A stretch of DNA of 6,689 nucleotides, taken from the NCBI GenBank assembly GCA_007134165.1, contig SLLJ01000191.1, forward strand, positions 1 to 6,689, in the 5' to 3' direction. Below, one piece after another: positions 5,948 through 6,689 of the stretch. The DNA is from Nitriliruptoraceae bacterium (GTDB lineage: Bacteria > Actinomycetota > Nitriliruptoria > Nitriliruptorales > Nitriliruptoraceae). A model generated the notes under the pieces. That model was given only the letters and a program-made list of their open reading frames with translations, did no database searches and had not been told where the DNA came from. The translations under genes and the position numbers were made by a program. Position 1 is the first letter of the stretch. Each line of letters opens with the position of its first letter.

Positions 5948-5980
5948 GAGCCCGCCGGTCGCCCGCCGGCCGCCCGGCTC
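5948..5980. terminator. Weak compound hairpin between the convergent 129-residue gene and thrC
   Basis: GAGCC (5948-5952) can pair with GGCTC (5976-5980), enclosing an inner GCCGG/CCGGC stem (5954-5958 with 5966-5970). It overlaps the thrC stop codon and lies just past the plus-strand gene. There is no T-run and the stems are short, so this is a tentative terminator. Confidence 0.25.
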
Positions 5981-6689
5981 AGGCCAGATCGAGCGCGGCG
6001 GCGGCCTCGTGCAGGTCGGCGGGGATGGTGATCGGCTCGGCGGCCCCGGCGATCGCCCACTCGGGATCCTTGAGCCCGTGCCCGGTGAGCACGCACACCA
6101 CCACCTGGTCGGGCTCGAGCTCACCATCCTCGTGCAGCGCGAGCAGCCCGGCCACCGAGGAGGCCGAGGCCATCTCGGCGAACACCCCATGCCGGGCGAT
6201 GAGCCGGAAGGCGGCCAGGATCTGCCGGTCGGTGACCGCACGGATCGATCCGCCGGACTCCTCAGCGGCGGCCGCGGCCTGGTCCCAGGAGGCCGGGTTG
6301 CCGATCCGGATGGCGGTGGCGATGGTCTGGGGTTTCTCGACCGGGTGGCCGAGCACGATCGGGGCGGCGCCGGCCGCCTGGTAGCCGCGCATCACCGGCA
6401 GGTGGCCGGCCAGCCCGTCGGCGGCGTACTCGCGGTAGCCGCGCCAGTAGGCGGTGATGTTGCCGGCGTTGCCCACCGGCATGACGTGCAGGTCGGGGGC
6501 GCGACCGAGCTGGTCGACGATCTCCCACGCGCCGGTGCGCTGCCCGTCGATGCGGTAGGGATTGACCGAGTTGACCAGCTCCACCGGGTACTGCTCGGCG
6601 AGCTGGCGGCAGATCGTCAACGCCTGGTCGAAGTTGCCGTCGATCTGGATCACCCGGGCATCGTGCACCAGCGCCTGGGCGAGCTTGCC
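5979..6689 (-). CDS. thrC: Threonine synthase, C-terminal part (5' end beyond window)
   Basis: The last 236 residues of a PLP-dependent threonine synthase, which converts O-phosphohomoserine to threonine and phosphate. The frame stays open to the right edge, so the GTG at 6668 is an internal valine and not the start. Visible landmarks: GKLAQALVHDARVIQIDGNF at 1-19 of the fragment, VNSVNPYRIDGQRT at 39-51, the glycine-rich MPVGNAGNITAYWRGYREY at 70-88 that in this family binds the PLP phosphate, and LTGHGLKDP near the end. The PLP lysine and the SSGNT-type loop lie in the missing N-terminal third; family members are about 350 residues long. It belongs to the short actinobacterial/cyanobacterial type. 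In related genomes hom lies upstream and thrB downstream on the same strand; here thrB follows only after the reversed 129-residue gene. Confidence 0.97.
   Translation of the reverse strand, partial: GKLAQALVHDARVIQIDGNFDQALTICRQLAEQYPVELVNSVNPYRIDGQRTGAWEIVDQLGRAPDLHVMPVGNAGNITAYWRGYREYAADGLAGHLPVMRGYQAAGAAPIVLGHPVEKPQTIATAIRIGNPASWDQAAAAAEESGGSIRAVTDRQILAAFRLIARHGVFAEMASASSVAGLLALHEDGELEPDQVVVCVLTGHGLKDPEWAIAGAAEPITIPADLHEAAAALDLA

Noticed and set aside
5332..5978. Insertion-sequence or transposon ends around the 129-residue gene
   Set aside because: I looked for matching inverted or direct repeats at both borders and saw none, and there is no transposase or integrase.
4483..6384. 633-residue plus-strand frame across thrB, the 129-residue gene and thrC
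   Set aside because: It is antisense to thrB and thrC and in a different frame from the supported 129-residue gene. The long open frame follows from the scarcity of A/T-rich stop codons.
1..6689. CRISPR array, tRNA, rRNA, riboswitch or toxin-antitoxin pair
   Set aside because: No regularly spaced repeats, cloverleaf-like sequence, rRNA segments or small adjacent gene pair were seen on either strand.

Overview
The window is very GC-rich, with third codon positions close to saturated in G or C in the core genes. It reads as a chromosomal segment of an actinobacterium. The order thrC-thrB-rho-rpmE on one strand is the arrangement known from Actinobacteria such as Mycobacterium. Two further hints are a mycothiol-dependent maleylpyruvate-isomerase-type protein and a secreted SLH-domain protein of the 'VTRGQMASFIARAL' kind. 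Together these suggest a deep-branching actinobacterium (Acidimicrobiia- or Nitriliruptoria-like). That placement is inference; no rRNA or other marker is present.

Layout, left to right. Positions 1-277 (minus): 5' part of a secreted SLH-domain protein, cut by the window edge. 355-564 (minus): ribosomal protein bL31 (rpmE), four-cysteine zinc type. 738-1592 (minus): MDMPI/TIGR03083-type metalloenzyme. 1738-2427 (plus): seven-helix Bax inhibitor-1 family membrane protein, divergent from the previous gene and convergent with rho. A 13-bp perfect hairpin (2451-2486) lies between the BI-1 and rho stops. 2496-4199 (minus): transcription termination factor Rho with a long charged disordered insertion. 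4366-5331 (minus): homoserine kinase ThrB with a cysteine-rich tail. 5532-5921 (plus): an unrecognised 129-residue protein set backwards between thrB and thrC. 5979-6689 (minus): C-terminal two thirds of threonine synthase ThrC, cut by the right edge.

ThrB and ThrC catalyse the last two steps of threonine synthesis (homoserine to O-phosphohomoserine to threonine). Rho and bL31 are the housekeeping neighbours that usually follow. The backbone is therefore ordinary. The unusual part is that it is interrupted twice: by the 129-residue gene between thrC and thrB, and by the BI-1 and MDMPI genes between rho and rpmE. The 129-residue gene and the MDMPI gene have visibly lower third-position GC than the threonine genes, which fits later acquisition. 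I found no CRISPR array, tRNA, rRNA, insertion sequence or recognisable defence system. No gene-free stretch exceeds 300 bases; the longest is the 200 bases between thrB and the 129-residue gene.
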